This document shows positions 34,169-42,718 of a stretch of DNA of 64,000 nt, in pieces (the first letter of the stretch is position 1; each line of letters begins with the position of its first letter). The notes beneath the pieces were generated by a model. It saw only the letters and a program-made list of their open reading frames with translations. It made no database searches and was not told the DNA's origin. Made by a program: the position numbers and the translations under genes. This DNA is from Amycolatopsis acidiphila (GTDB lineage Bacteria; Actinomycetota; Actinomycetes; Mycobacteriales; Pseudonocardiaceae), in assembly GCF_021391495.1 (NCBI RefSeq), contig NZ_CP090063.1:3410001-3474000 (forward strand). Reading direction: 5' to 3'.

Positions 34169-36137
34169 CACGGCCTCCCGACGAGGTGAGGATTTCGTCG
34201 GGCGCGCGATCCCGGCGTCCGAGGTGCTTGCCCGGCCCGGAAACCCACTTGGGGCCGCCCAACTCGGCGATCCCGTCCGCTGCTGCCCGTTCCGCCGGCG
34301 GGTCACGCAGGACCAGGATCGAAAGGGCCGGTACCACGATCGCTAGTGCGAAGAAGACGCAGAGAACCGAGTTCGGCGCACCGGCGGCGATTGCGGCCGC
34401 GAGCGCCGCAACCAGGAAGATACTGCCGTGTGAGACGAATCGGGGCAGTACCTGCATATAGCCGGCGATGGACCGCCGGGCCGGCAGCGACAGCCTGCTG
34501 TACAGAAAACCTGGGATCAGCAGGAGTACGGCGACGAGGGCGTCGGCGCTTCCCTGGCCTTCGAGAGAGTGATCCGCCAGCCCGAACGGAAACGGGAACC
34601 TGCCGAGCAGGCTGGCCACGACGTAAGTGATCGCCGAGACCGCTAGTGCGTACGAGCGGACCGTGCGCGGTCCGGAAGTGGTGGCGTCCACGACGAGTAT
34701 CGAGGCGCGGATACCGACTTGGTCCGAGTTCGGGGGACGTCCGGTGGGCCGGCGCCAGTACGCGTGGGCCTGTTTCCCCAGGGGGTCGCTCTCGAAGGAA
34801 AGGTCGGCCTGCAACTCGAAGTCATGGATCTCCCGGGCCGCCCTGTCGAGGATGTCCGGCGCGACGAGTGGGTGTCGCAGGATGGAGTTATCGGGTTGCC
34901 CTTGCTGTCGCCCGTCGAGCACGGCCTCGCCGGAGATGGCGGCATGGGCCAGGTCACGACATGCGGGCATGGTTTCGCCGAGTTGGTCGTGATCGGCATG
35001 AACGGCATCCCATCTACGTCGGCACCAGAGGCCGTTCAGCCGCCGCAGCACGTTTTGTGTTTCCAACTCGAGTATCTTCCGGTGCGCTTTCGGAGCATCG
35101 GATGAGAACTGCCGCATCTGTCCGGCGAGAGTGCGGAGGTCCGCCGAGATGGCTTCCGAGAGCTCGCGATCGGAGTCGGCGCGCAAGAAGATTGTCTCAA
35201 TGTCGAGACCGTCCGTGGTCTCGGCGACGAGATGGTAGGAGTTGAGGTTGCCGGGGACAGTCGACGAGTAGCTCACATAGTAGCCCCGCCGAGCTGAGCG
35301 GATTCGGCGTACGAGCTCCTTCGCCAGTGGCGGCCGTTCCGTCCGCCGCAGTGGCGACGTGTAGGAAAGGATGTGCTCGTTGGTCGACTGGTCCAGTCCG
35401 ACCACCAGGAAGTAGTCGTCCATGGCGACACGGAGTAAGTGAAGGTAATCCCGTAGCGCAGGCCCGTACTCGTCGAGGATGTGGATCGCCATCTCGCGGT
35501 AGTGCTGGTTCACTCCCTTCACGGTGTGCTGGGTGAGGCTCGGTCGGCTCCCGCTGTGTGGCCTGTTCCGCTCGGTGAGCATGGTCAGGATGGCCTGCTG
35601 GATGATCCATCGGGATTCATGGACGCGATAGAGAAAGGCACTCAGCTCGGTCGACGGATCCTCTGCCTCTTGATGACCGCAGAGAATTCCCCGGAACAGC
35701 TGGTACAGACCGGACGCCAGCAGCCACGACGTCTCGTACTGGGTCATCGTCGGGAGACGTGCACCCGAAGCGTTCCGCACTTCGATCGGAATGGGGTTGC
35801 GGCTGGGTATTCGAGCGATGGGCAACCAAAGTGTCGAGCTCGCGGAATCGCTATCGGATATCGGGTTCGACGCCTGGAGGGTCTCGAGCGCCTGTCGTTG
35901 CCCCGAGTTGAGGAATTGCAAGCTCACGTCAACTTCCGTGGTCCGCTTGGTGTTGCGGTACTCGGAGATGTCGAGCTTCTCCGTGAGCCGCCGCACGTGC
36001 CCGAGACGCAAGGCGGCTTCGAGGAAGGCCAGGCCCGCTGTGGAACCTCGTCGGAACAGCCGAGGTGGTGCGCCGGGAATGGGACACACCTCGATCACCT
36101 GTCGCAGGACACCGATCACGTCGGTTGTGGCTTCCAT
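34161..36137 (-). CDS. 658-residue protein with four C-terminal membrane helices, second gene of the TIR operon
   Basis: The first 490 residues are soluble, mostly helical, with LRDYLHLLRVAMDDYFLVVG, GYYVSYSSTVPGNLNSYHLV, and a charged helical stretch around 330-420 (ADLRTLAGQMRQFSSDAPKA). Four hydrophobic segments follow at about 496-513, 530-549, 566-586 and 590-610, then a 48-residue basic tail. No known enzyme motif. The start lies 7 bp after the TIR gene and the end overlaps the third gene. The layout suggests an inner-membrane protein with a large cytoplasmic sensor or ligand-binding region, possibly a membrane-disrupting effector gated by the TIR product; that role is inference. Confidence 0.8.
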   Translation of the reverse strand: MEATTDVIGVLRQVIEVCPIPGAPPRLFRRGSTAGLAFLEAALRLGHVRRLTEKLDISEYRNTKRTTEVDVSLQFLNSGQRQALETLQASNPISDSDSASSTLWLPIARIPSRNPIPIEVRNASGARLPTMTQYETSWLLASGLYQLFRGILCGHQEAEDPSTELSAFLYRVHESRWIIQQAILTMLTERNRPHSGSRPSLTQHTVKGVNQHYREMAIHILDEYGPALRDYLHLLRVAMDDYFLVVGLDQSTNEHILSYTSPLRRTERPPLAKELVRRIRSARRGYYVSYSSTVPGNLNSYHLVAETTDGLDIETIFLRADSDRELSEAISADLRTLAGQMRQFSSDAPKAHRKILELETQNVLRRLNGLWCRRRWDAVHADHDQLGETMPACRDLAHAAISGEAVLDGRQQGQPDNSILRHPLVAPDILDRAAREIHDFELQADLSFESDPLGKQAHAYWRRPTGRPPNSDQVGIRASILVVDATTSGPRTVRSYALAVSAITYVVASLLGRFPFPFGLADHSLEGQGSADALVAVLLLIPGFLYSRLSLPARRSIAGYMQVLPRFVSHGSIFLVAALAAAIAAGAPNSVLCVFFALAIVVPALSILVLRDPPAERAAADGIAELGGPKWVSGPGKHLGRRDRAPDEILTSSGGRDG

Positions 36138-36144
36138 CGGTCAG

Positions 36145-37287
36145 TTACCTGGTTTCGTTGTCTTCGGACGGGGTTTGGAATTTCCAGCGGTCCACGATCA
36201 TCTGACCGTCGGTGAGCTTGAGTATGCTCGTTTCAATATTGCGGAATGTGTTCCTTGCGACCTTCGCTGTTGTCGCGGCTTCGTCCATGACCTGATGCAG
36301 AGCGGCCAGCTCCTGCCGGGCCGTGGTGGAGTGCTCGTTCAGGCAAGCGAGCTGTGACACTAGGGCCTCGCGCCCATCGAGATCGCCGGTCTGAAAAGTG
36401 GAGATGGGCCAGTGCAGCACTGCTTGCACACCGGTGTCCACGTCCTCGACCGCGCTCGTGAACTCCCGGGCGTTTTCGGTAAGGTCCTGTTCGGCATCAC
36501 CGGTGAGATCGACCAGCCGAGTCAAAATGGCGAGTTTGGCGCTGGGATTCCCGATCTGAATCACCGCGACCACATAGTCTCGGATCATGTTCCGGATCTT
36601 CTTTGCCGCTACGGTGCATCGTTGTAGGTGGGAGGTGATGGTGGGCAGCGCCTCACCCGCGGTTGCGACGAGTTCGAGATAGGCGTCTCCGACGATTGCC
36701 GGGATCTGCGTTGCTGTAGTCGGCGCGGCGGGGAGGGAGAACACCGGCCCGGTGCGGGACGCGTCTTCGCCGGGCAACGCGATCCGTGGTGCTCTGGAGT
36801 TCTCCAGATCGACCAGTTCTTGGGCGAGCGCGTTCGCCTGGCGGCGGAAGTTGTCGGAGTCGGCCGCGAGCCACCGCAGCTCCAGCAGCTCCCGATGCTG
36901 GTACCGGGCCGCCCATGCAACGAGCTCGTCCGTGGAATCAATGGACATGTCAGGTATTCTGATGTAGACGATGCCCAGAACGCGGTCTGTCGTTCCCAGT
37001 TGCCGTGCCTTCGCCACAAACGCGCGAAACTCCTCACGACACGCCTCGCTGCGAAAGTAACGAGGAGAAAGAACGGGGATGAAGAACGCGGCCTCGTTGA
37101 CTGCCCTGGCGATCCGTTCGGTCCAGTCGTCGCCCCAGTCGAGCGAGTCACGGTCCAGGAACAGGGCCATTTCATCTCCGGAAATGGCTTCGAACTCAGT
37201 GGCAACCAGACGTGCGAAGGTGGTTATACGCCTTTTGTCCTGTTGGTCATCATCATGACGGTAGGACCAAAAGGCGTGCACCGTCAT
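36145..37287 (-). CDS. TIR-domain protein, first gene of a putative three-gene conflict system
   Basis: Residues 1-135 form a TIR domain: AFWSYRHDDDQ (box 1), ALFLDRDSLDWGDDWTERI (box 2 region with the BB loop), AAFFIPVLSPRYFRSEACREE where Cys83 and Glu86 fit the C-x-x-E catalytic helix of NAD-cleaving TIR domains, and DRVLGIVYIRIPD. Residues 185-380 are almost wholly helical (AKKIRNMIRDYVVAVIQIGN, EHSTTARQELAALHQVMDEA), consistent with a coiled-coil or oligomerisation tail. A strong GAGGTGATC ribosome site precedes the ATG. Known bacterial TIR proteins hydrolyse NAD+ or make cyclic ADP-ribose signals in phage defence. No ThsA-type partner is present, so classical Thoeris is excluded. Confidence 0.85.
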   Translation of the reverse strand: MTVHAFWSYRHDDDQQDKRRITTFARLVATEFEAISGDEMALFLDRDSLDWGDDWTERIARAVNEAAFFIPVLSPRYFRSEACREEFRAFVAKARQLGTTDRVLGIVYIRIPDMSIDSTDELVAWAARYQHRELLELRWLAADSDNFRRQANALAQELVDLENSRAPRIALPGEDASRTGPVFSLPAAPTTATQIPAIVGDAYLELVATAGEALPTITSHLQRCTVAAKKIRNMIRDYVVAVIQIGNPSAKLAILTRLVDLTGDAEQDLTENAREFTSAVEDVDTGVQAVLHWPISTFQTGDLDGREALVSQLACLNEHSTTARQELAALHQVMDEAATTAKVARNTFRNIETSILKLTDGQMIVDRWKFQTPSEDNETR

Positions 37288-38064
37288 GAACGATCACCTC
37301 ATAGAATAATGCGTTGTTATCTGAGACAAGGAGTCGCCGAGGCATCACGGCTTGTTACGCACACGGCAGCAGACGGAATCACAATTGAATGACAGGGAAC
37401 GATCATGTCGTCCCAGCGGTCGTCGTCATCGCCTGCCCTGTGCTGAACGGGGGCTTGCCCGCCACGCTCTGCTTCTCATCCGCTCCACTCGAGGTGACGC
37501 GGCAAGTGGCAAGTCAGATCGCCCGTTTGACGGGGCCGCAAAAAAGCGTCCATGCACGCTGCGGCCCGAACGTTCTACCGGCCGGTTAGCAGGCTGCCAC
37601 CACCACTGGCGTTTCCGGCGTACGGATTCACTCGTTCGCGATCAGCTGGAACCGCCACGCGCGAAAGGCGATCTGCGCCGCGGACGCCCGTGCGCGCTTC
37701 GCGACGTTGGTGAGCTGCTCGCGCTCGAGATGCTGAACGTCGGACTGGCCGCATGACCTGCTGGAGCGGGTTGTGCACGACGCTGGGTCCCGGCGTCGAC
37801 ACGGCCGAGGAGTACCGCGCCTGCGGGCGCGACGTGATGGAGGACCGGCCGGGCCTGATCGCCGCCAGTGTTGATCCTTGGCGCGGACGGCGGCCTATTC
37901 GTCTTCCCAGCGGTGCCAGAGCTGGTGAAACGGCTCGTACGGGATGTAGCGGCGGGAAGCATCGTGATCGAGGGTGGAACGGTCCCGCTGATGGAGCACG
38001 GCTGCCCGAGGTTGCCACCCGTCGTGCTCGCCTTCCTCGTCGACGCTGATTAGCCTCGAAAGCC
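37288..38064. other. Gene-poor region with unidentified coding-like remnants
   Basis: The first 110 bases form an AT-richer promoter region for the TIR operon (agacaa and atagaa on the plus strand could be a minus-strand -35/-10 pair with 17-bp spacing, though this would give a very short leader). A 66-codon plus-strand frame at 37389-37589 has no recognisable motif. Minus-strand stretches with coding character but no family are RRYIPYEPFHQLWHRWEDE ending near 37895 and REQLTNVAKRARASAAQIAF ending near 37628, each interrupted. I see no insertion sequence, integrase or tRNA. Confidence 0.4.
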
Positions 38065-38990
38065 ATGATGACAACGACGTTCGAGGACGTGCTGGCGGAA
38101 CTGGCGCTGTGCCGGGAGGAGTTCCAGAGGCTGAGGTACGTGCCGCGCGACTTCGTGGACCGGCTCAGGGAGCTCGGGCTGTGTCGGGCGTCCACCCCTG
38201 CGCGTCTCGGCGGCGAGGCCCTTGCCGCCCGCGGGATCGAGCGTATTCGGTGGTCGACGGCTCGGCGGGCTGGTCGCGAGCTTCGGCTCGCAGCTGGTGT
38301 ACCTTGGATCGGTGCCGCGGGAGACGCAGGTGATGCTCGACGCCGATGGGTCAGACGTGGTGTTCGCGGGGGCACTGTTCCTGTGCAGGAGCGGCTGCAT
38401 GGCGGCGGACATCGTGTGCGTCGGCATCCCGGGTGACGAGGCCAGGGCGGGCAAGCTGCGGGGAGCGCTGCTGCGCCCGTCCGACGGGGAGATCGTCCGC
38501 GACTGAAACGTCGACGGGATGTGCGGCACCGGCCCGTTCGAGGTCGATTGAGAGCGGACGTTCATCCGAGGTGGCGAGCCGGTGATCGACGAATCGCTCT
38601 ACCGGTACCTGGCGATCACCTACGCGCCCCAGTCGCTGGCCGTCGTCTCCGCCGGAGTCGCGCGGACCGCGCTCATCGCCGCCGAGAACACCGGCGGCCG
38701 GGCGCGGCGTCCCGATGCTCGCCGAGTGGGCGTACCTCTACGAGGCCGCCGAAGAAGCGTGGGAAAGCTCGCCGGCCGGTGACCGACAAGCAAACGTGCA
38801 TCTGCGGCTGTAGGCCGCACGCCAGGCGCGGGACGGCGTCCACTGTGGTCGATCAGATCGCGTCGCTGTCCGGCATGGTGGTCATCTTCTCCGAGCACCC
38901 GTTGCACCTGGCGGCCGACGCCGGATCCCACGCACGCATGGGGCTGGTGGCGACATTGTGGCCCGGGAACGCGGTGACCACCGGCGCGTG
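38065..38990 (+). pseudogene. Acyl-CoA dehydrogenase/HsaA-like flavin monooxygenase, multiply frameshifted
   Basis: Blocks of an acyl-CoA dehydrogenase-fold hydroxylase appear in correct order over several frames: CREEFQRLRYVPRDFVDRLR, ELGLCRASTPARLGGE, GGLVASFGSQLVYLGSVP, ETQVMLDADGSDVVFAGAL, MAADIVCVGIPGDEARAGKL, FIRGGEPVIDESLYRYLA, QSLAVVSAGVARTALIAAEN, WAYLYEAAEEAWESSPAGDR and VDQIASLSGMVVIFSEHPLH. This matches the family of two-component flavin hydroxylases (HsaA-like). Internal segments are also lost. It is certainly non-functional and has no start-to-stop frame. Confidence 0.7.
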
Positions 38991-39083
38991 ACGAGGTACG
39001 ATGCGGAACCGTTGTCACGGAAGCGAAGCCGGTTGTGCTCGAACGGCTCTACCGAGCCTGCTTTCCGGGCCGCCAAGCGCCGG

Positions 39084-41309
39084 TCACTTCTTCAGGTGTC
39101 TTCGTGCCTGTTCTTGGACCCTGCGGGAGAGTCGGGGGTCTTCGATCAGGTCGTGCAAGGCTTGGCGGCCTCGTTTTGCGTCGTATTCCTTAGCTTTCAA
39201 CGCCGCTTGTAGGCGGACGCTGTCGTTCTCGCGTCGGTCGCCGGTGATGGTGATCAGGGCGTGCACCGCTGATGTTCTGGGCAGGGACAGGGCCGCCTCG
39301 ATGCGGACTTTCCCGGGTTGGCCGGATTGAACCAGGCGTTTGAGCGCCGACCTGGCGCTCGTCCGGTCGAACTTGAGGAGTGTCTGAGCGGCCTCCAGCC
39401 GAATGGCGTCCGGCCGGGCGGTACCCGCCAGATCTCGCAGCGGACGGATCGCTTCGCTGCCGCCTTCCTTGGCCGCGGTCAGCCGGTAGGTGAAGCTTGC
39501 CTTCTTTCGGTCGGCCAGTACAGCCATCAGCTGCCGTCCCCGGACGGGGTCGGTCGCGAGGACTTTCTGGGCTGCCTCTCTGGCGGTGTTGTCGTCGTTG
39601 GTGCTGGTGGCGATGTCGCTGTAGAGGGCGATGCGGCGGGGCTTGCTGAGTTTCGGACCGGCGAGGTTGCCGGCCTCGAGGCGGATTCGGCCGGCGACGC
39701 GCTTCCTTCCGGCGAGTTCCACGAGTTGCTCTGCGGCGGTGCCGGGGTCCAGGGCGTGGGCCTTCTTGAGGAGGTCGAGCCGGGCAGCGTCGGAGGGCGG
39801 ACCGGTGTTCGCGGTGGCGATGAGCAATCGGGCCCCGGTGACCGGGTCGGTCTTTCCGGCCTCTTTGGCCGCGGCGGCCCGGTACGTCCAATCCACGTCC
39901 GGAGCACCGACGAGCTCGACGAGTGCCGTGATCGGTCCTTGATGCTCGGCGGCGATGTGCTTCGCCGCGTCGAACCGGACCTCGTCGCTCACCGACGAAT
40001 CCGCCGACAGCCGCGTCAGCGCCGGAATTGCCTGCGCTGGGTCGATCTCCCCAATCAGGATCACCGCGCGAAGTCGTAGTTCACCATCGCCCCTGTGATC
40101 GGCCGTCCGGGCGACGGCGCTCGTGATTTGTACAGCCTTTTGAGGATCGTAAGATCGCAACAGCTCGGCGATCCGTAGCCGGGTTTTCGGGGTGGCGGCG
40201 ACGGCGAACCGTTCGGCGGCCGCGATCCCGGTGACCCGATCCCGCCCGAGGAGCTCGGTGCTCAACCGCAGCCGCGTGTCGTCGGACAGGCCGTGCCCAT
40301 GCTCGACCAGGTCGGCCAGCAGGTCGGGCGAACCGGCCGCGATCGCCGCGTCCGCCCGGAACTCGTGCATGTCGGGGGTACTCGCGAGCTGCAGCATGGC
40401 CCGGATGCCCGGTGCGGGGTCGATGTCGCCGATCAGTCTCGCGGTTTTGAGCCGGTCGCGGGGTGTGCCGGTCAGGTTGGCGGCCAGGATTTCGAGGTTC
40501 TTCCGGCCGCGGTCCGGGGCATGCTTCATCAGCTCGACGGTGGCCAGCAGTTTGCGCTGGTCCGAGATCGCCTGCAGCGGAACCCGGATGAAGTCGTCCA
40601 GCTCGGCGACGGCGGCCTTGGGGTCGATCTGGTGTAGCCAGACCGCTGTGTTCATCCAGTCCTGGTCGGCCAACCGGTCGTCGGCGAGCGCGTGACGCAG
40701 GAGTTCGGTGGTCTGCCGGCCGACGTCGCTGCCGGGCAGCAGGTCTCGCCGGACCAGTTCGATCACGAAGCGGACATTCGGGTTGCGGTGCCGCTCGCTC
40801 AGCAGGCGGCCCAGCTGCCGTTCGACGGCGGTCCGCGCGGCCGGCCACCAGAGAGCGGCGAGGAAGAGACTCAGTTCGATGTGAGGCCAGGGCCAGGTCG
40901 GCTGCGGTGCCAGGTACTTCCAGGTTCGCGGGTCCCATCGACGCGGTCCGCGCGGATGGCTGCGGACAATGTGCCCGGCGGCCAGATACGCCTCGACGTC
41001 TGGGCGGGCGAAGGTGAAGTCGTTGTGATCGGCTATGGCAATACCGCTGCTGTCGATCATCTGCACGACAGCCTGGCGGCGGTCGGCTTCACTGAGCTCC
41101 GCCGGCCAGGCGAATCGCGGGTACGCGGCCGCCAGCTCGACCATTGACAACGACCGGCTGACGAAGGCCCTGCGACTGGCGATCTCTTCCACCAGTTCGC
41201 GTGCACCGGCTTCATCGAGGTAGTGCGTTCCGCTCAGTTTCTCCACACCGGCCTGGACGAAACGCTCCAGCTCTTCGATCTCGCGAGGCGTCTCGTCGTG
41301 AGTTGTCAC
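39084..41309 (-). CDS. HEAT-repeat-like protein with NACHT/STAND-tail N terminus
   Basis: A 741-residue protein (GTG start). Residues 98-116 (DFTFARPDVEAYLAAGHIVR) resemble the FxHxxFQEYLAA segment that ends the helical domain of NACHT-type STAND ATPases, and IELSLFLAALWWPAARTAVE follows as in those proteins. From about residue 190 onward come some fifteen degenerate 30-40-residue helical repeats of HEAT type, e.g. TARLIGDIDPAPGIRAMLQL, AVILIGEIDPAQAIPALTRL and AAQTLLKFDRTSARSALKRL, with recurring D-P near the turn. No P-loop NTPase domain is present, so it is either a solo sensor arm or a truncated STAND protein. It lies in the same island as the TIR operon. Confidence 0.75.
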   Translation of the reverse strand: MTTHDETPREIEELERFVQAGVEKLSGTHYLDEAGARELVEEIASRRAFVSRSLSMVELAAAYPRFAWPAELSEADRRQAVVQMIDSSGIAIADHNDFTFARPDVEAYLAAGHIVRSHPRGPRRWDPRTWKYLAPQPTWPWPHIELSLFLAALWWPAARTAVERQLGRLLSERHRNPNVRFVIELVRRDLLPGSDVGRQTTELLRHALADDRLADQDWMNTAVWLHQIDPKAAVAELDDFIRVPLQAISDQRKLLATVELMKHAPDRGRKNLEILAANLTGTPRDRLKTARLIGDIDPAPGIRAMLQLASTPDMHEFRADAAIAAGSPDLLADLVEHGHGLSDDTRLRLSTELLGRDRVTGIAAAERFAVAATPKTRLRIAELLRSYDPQKAVQITSAVARTADHRGDGELRLRAVILIGEIDPAQAIPALTRLSADSSVSDEVRFDAAKHIAAEHQGPITALVELVGAPDVDWTYRAAAAKEAGKTDPVTGARLLIATANTGPPSDAARLDLLKKAHALDPGTAAEQLVELAGRKRVAGRIRLEAGNLAGPKLSKPRRIALYSDIATSTNDDNTAREAAQKVLATDPVRGRQLMAVLADRKKASFTYRLTAAKEGGSEAIRPLRDLAGTARPDAIRLEAAQTLLKFDRTSARSALKRLVQSGQPGKVRIEAALSLPRTSAVHALITITGDRRENDSVRLQAALKAKEYDAKRGRQALHDLIEDPRLSRRVQEQARRHLKK

Positions 41310-41565
41310 GCGAGCATTTTAATTCCGCACCGGGCTCGTGCCCAGGACGAAAACGTGACAAGGCCTGTCCGCCTGTGCCGAACAGCGGCACGACGAACAT
41401 GGTCCAGACCTCATCCGGAAAGAGTCTTTACAAACCCTGGTCGGATACCTACTGTTTGCCACAGTCGGCTACGAGTGCTTCACCTCGACCCGGGCGTCCG
41501 CGCGGAAAGCGTCCAGAACCCAAGGGAGCACCGACACGTGTGGCGCACACGAAGGAGGGCGTTCC
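41310..41565. other. Divergent intergenic region
   Basis: A 256-bp gap between the HEAT-repeat gene (minus) and the alginate lyase gene (plus). It contains AT-richer stretches (gcattttaattccg near 41313 and gagtctttacaaaccctgg near 41421) that could hold the two promoters. I see no perfect palindrome. Confidence 0.4.
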
Positions 41566-42381
41566 GTGCAGGCAGTGAACGACAGAAAGCGGCGCGGACG
41601 CAGCCGGAGGCTCGCGTTGCTGATGGGCGGCGCCTTGGCCGCGGCCACCGCCGTGGTCGGGGCCAATGATCCGGCCCTCGCGAGCGCCGCGCTGAACCCG
41701 GCTGTCGCGCCGGGCGGCAACTTCGACCTGTCGGTGTGGGAGCTGCAACTGCCGATCGGGTCGCCAGGGTCGCCGACGACGATCGGGCCGTCGCAGCTGA
41801 AGGGCCCCAACGGATACAGCAATCCGGCGTACTTCTGGACCGACAAGAACGACGGCTCGATGACCTTCTGGGACCCCGAGGCCGGGGTCACGACGCCGAA
41901 CTCGAACTACGCCCGCTCCGAACTACGCGAGATGAACCCCAACGGCAGCGCCGCCGACTGGTCGCTGTCCGGCACACACACGCTGTCCGCGAGACTGCGG
42001 GTCGTCTCGGTGACGTCGAGCGTCTGCGTCGGGCAGATCCACCTCGGCAGCGGCGGCTCGTCGACCAAGCCGCTGCTCGAGCTGTACTACCACGCCAACG
42101 GCGACGTGGTCCTGGGCCTGGAGAACTCGCCCACCGGCGGGCAGACCCCGCACACGCTGGCCAACGTGCCACTCGGTGCGCAGTGGAGCTACGCGATCGC
42201 GATCGTCGGCGGCAAGATCCAGGTCACCGTCAACGGCCAGGCGACCACTTACCCGATCGCCGCCGGTTTCTCCGCCTACCACCAGTATTTCAAGGCGGGC
42301 GACTACAACCAGTCGTCGTCCACCAGCACCAGCAACGGCCCGAAGGTGAAGTTCTACGCCCTGACGGTGGCGCACAACTGA
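41566..42381 (+). CDS. Secreted polysaccharide lyase family 7 (alginate lyase)
   Basis: A 271-residue protein. Residues 1-40 are an export signal: a basic run RKRRGRSRR, a hydrophobic core and a likely cut after PALA; the twin arginine before LALL makes Tat export possible. The mature part is a PL7 jelly roll with all three diagnostic motifs: RSELRE (117-122), QIH (157-159) and YFKAGDYNQ (241-249), which carry the Arg, Gln, His and Tyr of the catalytic site. It should depolymerise alginate or a related polyuronate by beta-elimination outside the cell. GTG start with GAAGGAGGG. No partner oligoalginate lyase is nearby. Confidence 0.93.
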   Translation: MQAVNDRKRRGRSRRLALLMGGALAAATAVVGANDPALASAALNPAVAPGGNFDLSVWELQLPIGSPGSPTTIGPSQLKGPNGYSNPAYFWTDKNDGSMTFWDPEAGVTTPNSNYARSELREMNPNGSAADWSLSGTHTLSARLRVVSVTSSVCVGQIHLGSGGSSTKPLLELYYHANGDVVLGLENSPTGGQTPHTLANVPLGAQWSYAIAIVGGKIQVTVNGQATTYPIAAGFSAYHQYFKAGDYNQSSSTSTSNGPKVKFYALTVAHN

Positions 42382-42718
42382 CGGTCCACGGCCGCTGACT
42401 TCGACGACGAGCCGACCTGCTGGGGGGTGCCATGCCGGCGACGTGGAGGTCCACGAGCCGGTGCGCGGTGCGACTCCAGTCGGGGACGTGCGGGAGTTGC
42501 TGTGCCGGCAGCGCGCCGAAGATCACGAGCAGCGAGCCGAGCGTGCGGTGCACCTCGGACCGCCGTGCAGGGACAGCACGAGGTCGGGTCCGGTGTTCGG
42601 TGGTCTGGACCAGGAAGTCGCACGTGACGCGGCGGACAACGGGGACCGGGCACCGCCGCCGCGTTCACCAAGCGCAACTGGGCCGGCTGAAGCCCGCCCG
42701 GCCACGCCGGGGTGGGGG
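42382..42718. other. Intergenic region with an unidentified minus-strand fragment
   Basis: 337 bp between the lyase and the sigma factor gene ends. On the minus strand a short coding-like stretch (VHRTLGSLLVIFGALPAQQL, then PDWSRTAHRLVDLHVAGMAP, to a stop within the lyase end region) has no start or family and is probably a relic. No convincing hairpin terminator was found after the lyase. Confidence 0.35.

Noticed and set aside
36145..37287. Thoeris system
   Set aside because: A TIR protein is present but no ThsA-type SIR2/SLOG or Macro-domain partner is encoded beside it; its partners are a membrane protein and an orphan.
37288..38064. Insertion sequence or integrase at the island border
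   Set aside because: No transposase or recombinase motif, terminal inverted repeat or target duplication could be seen in this gap or at the other debris borders.
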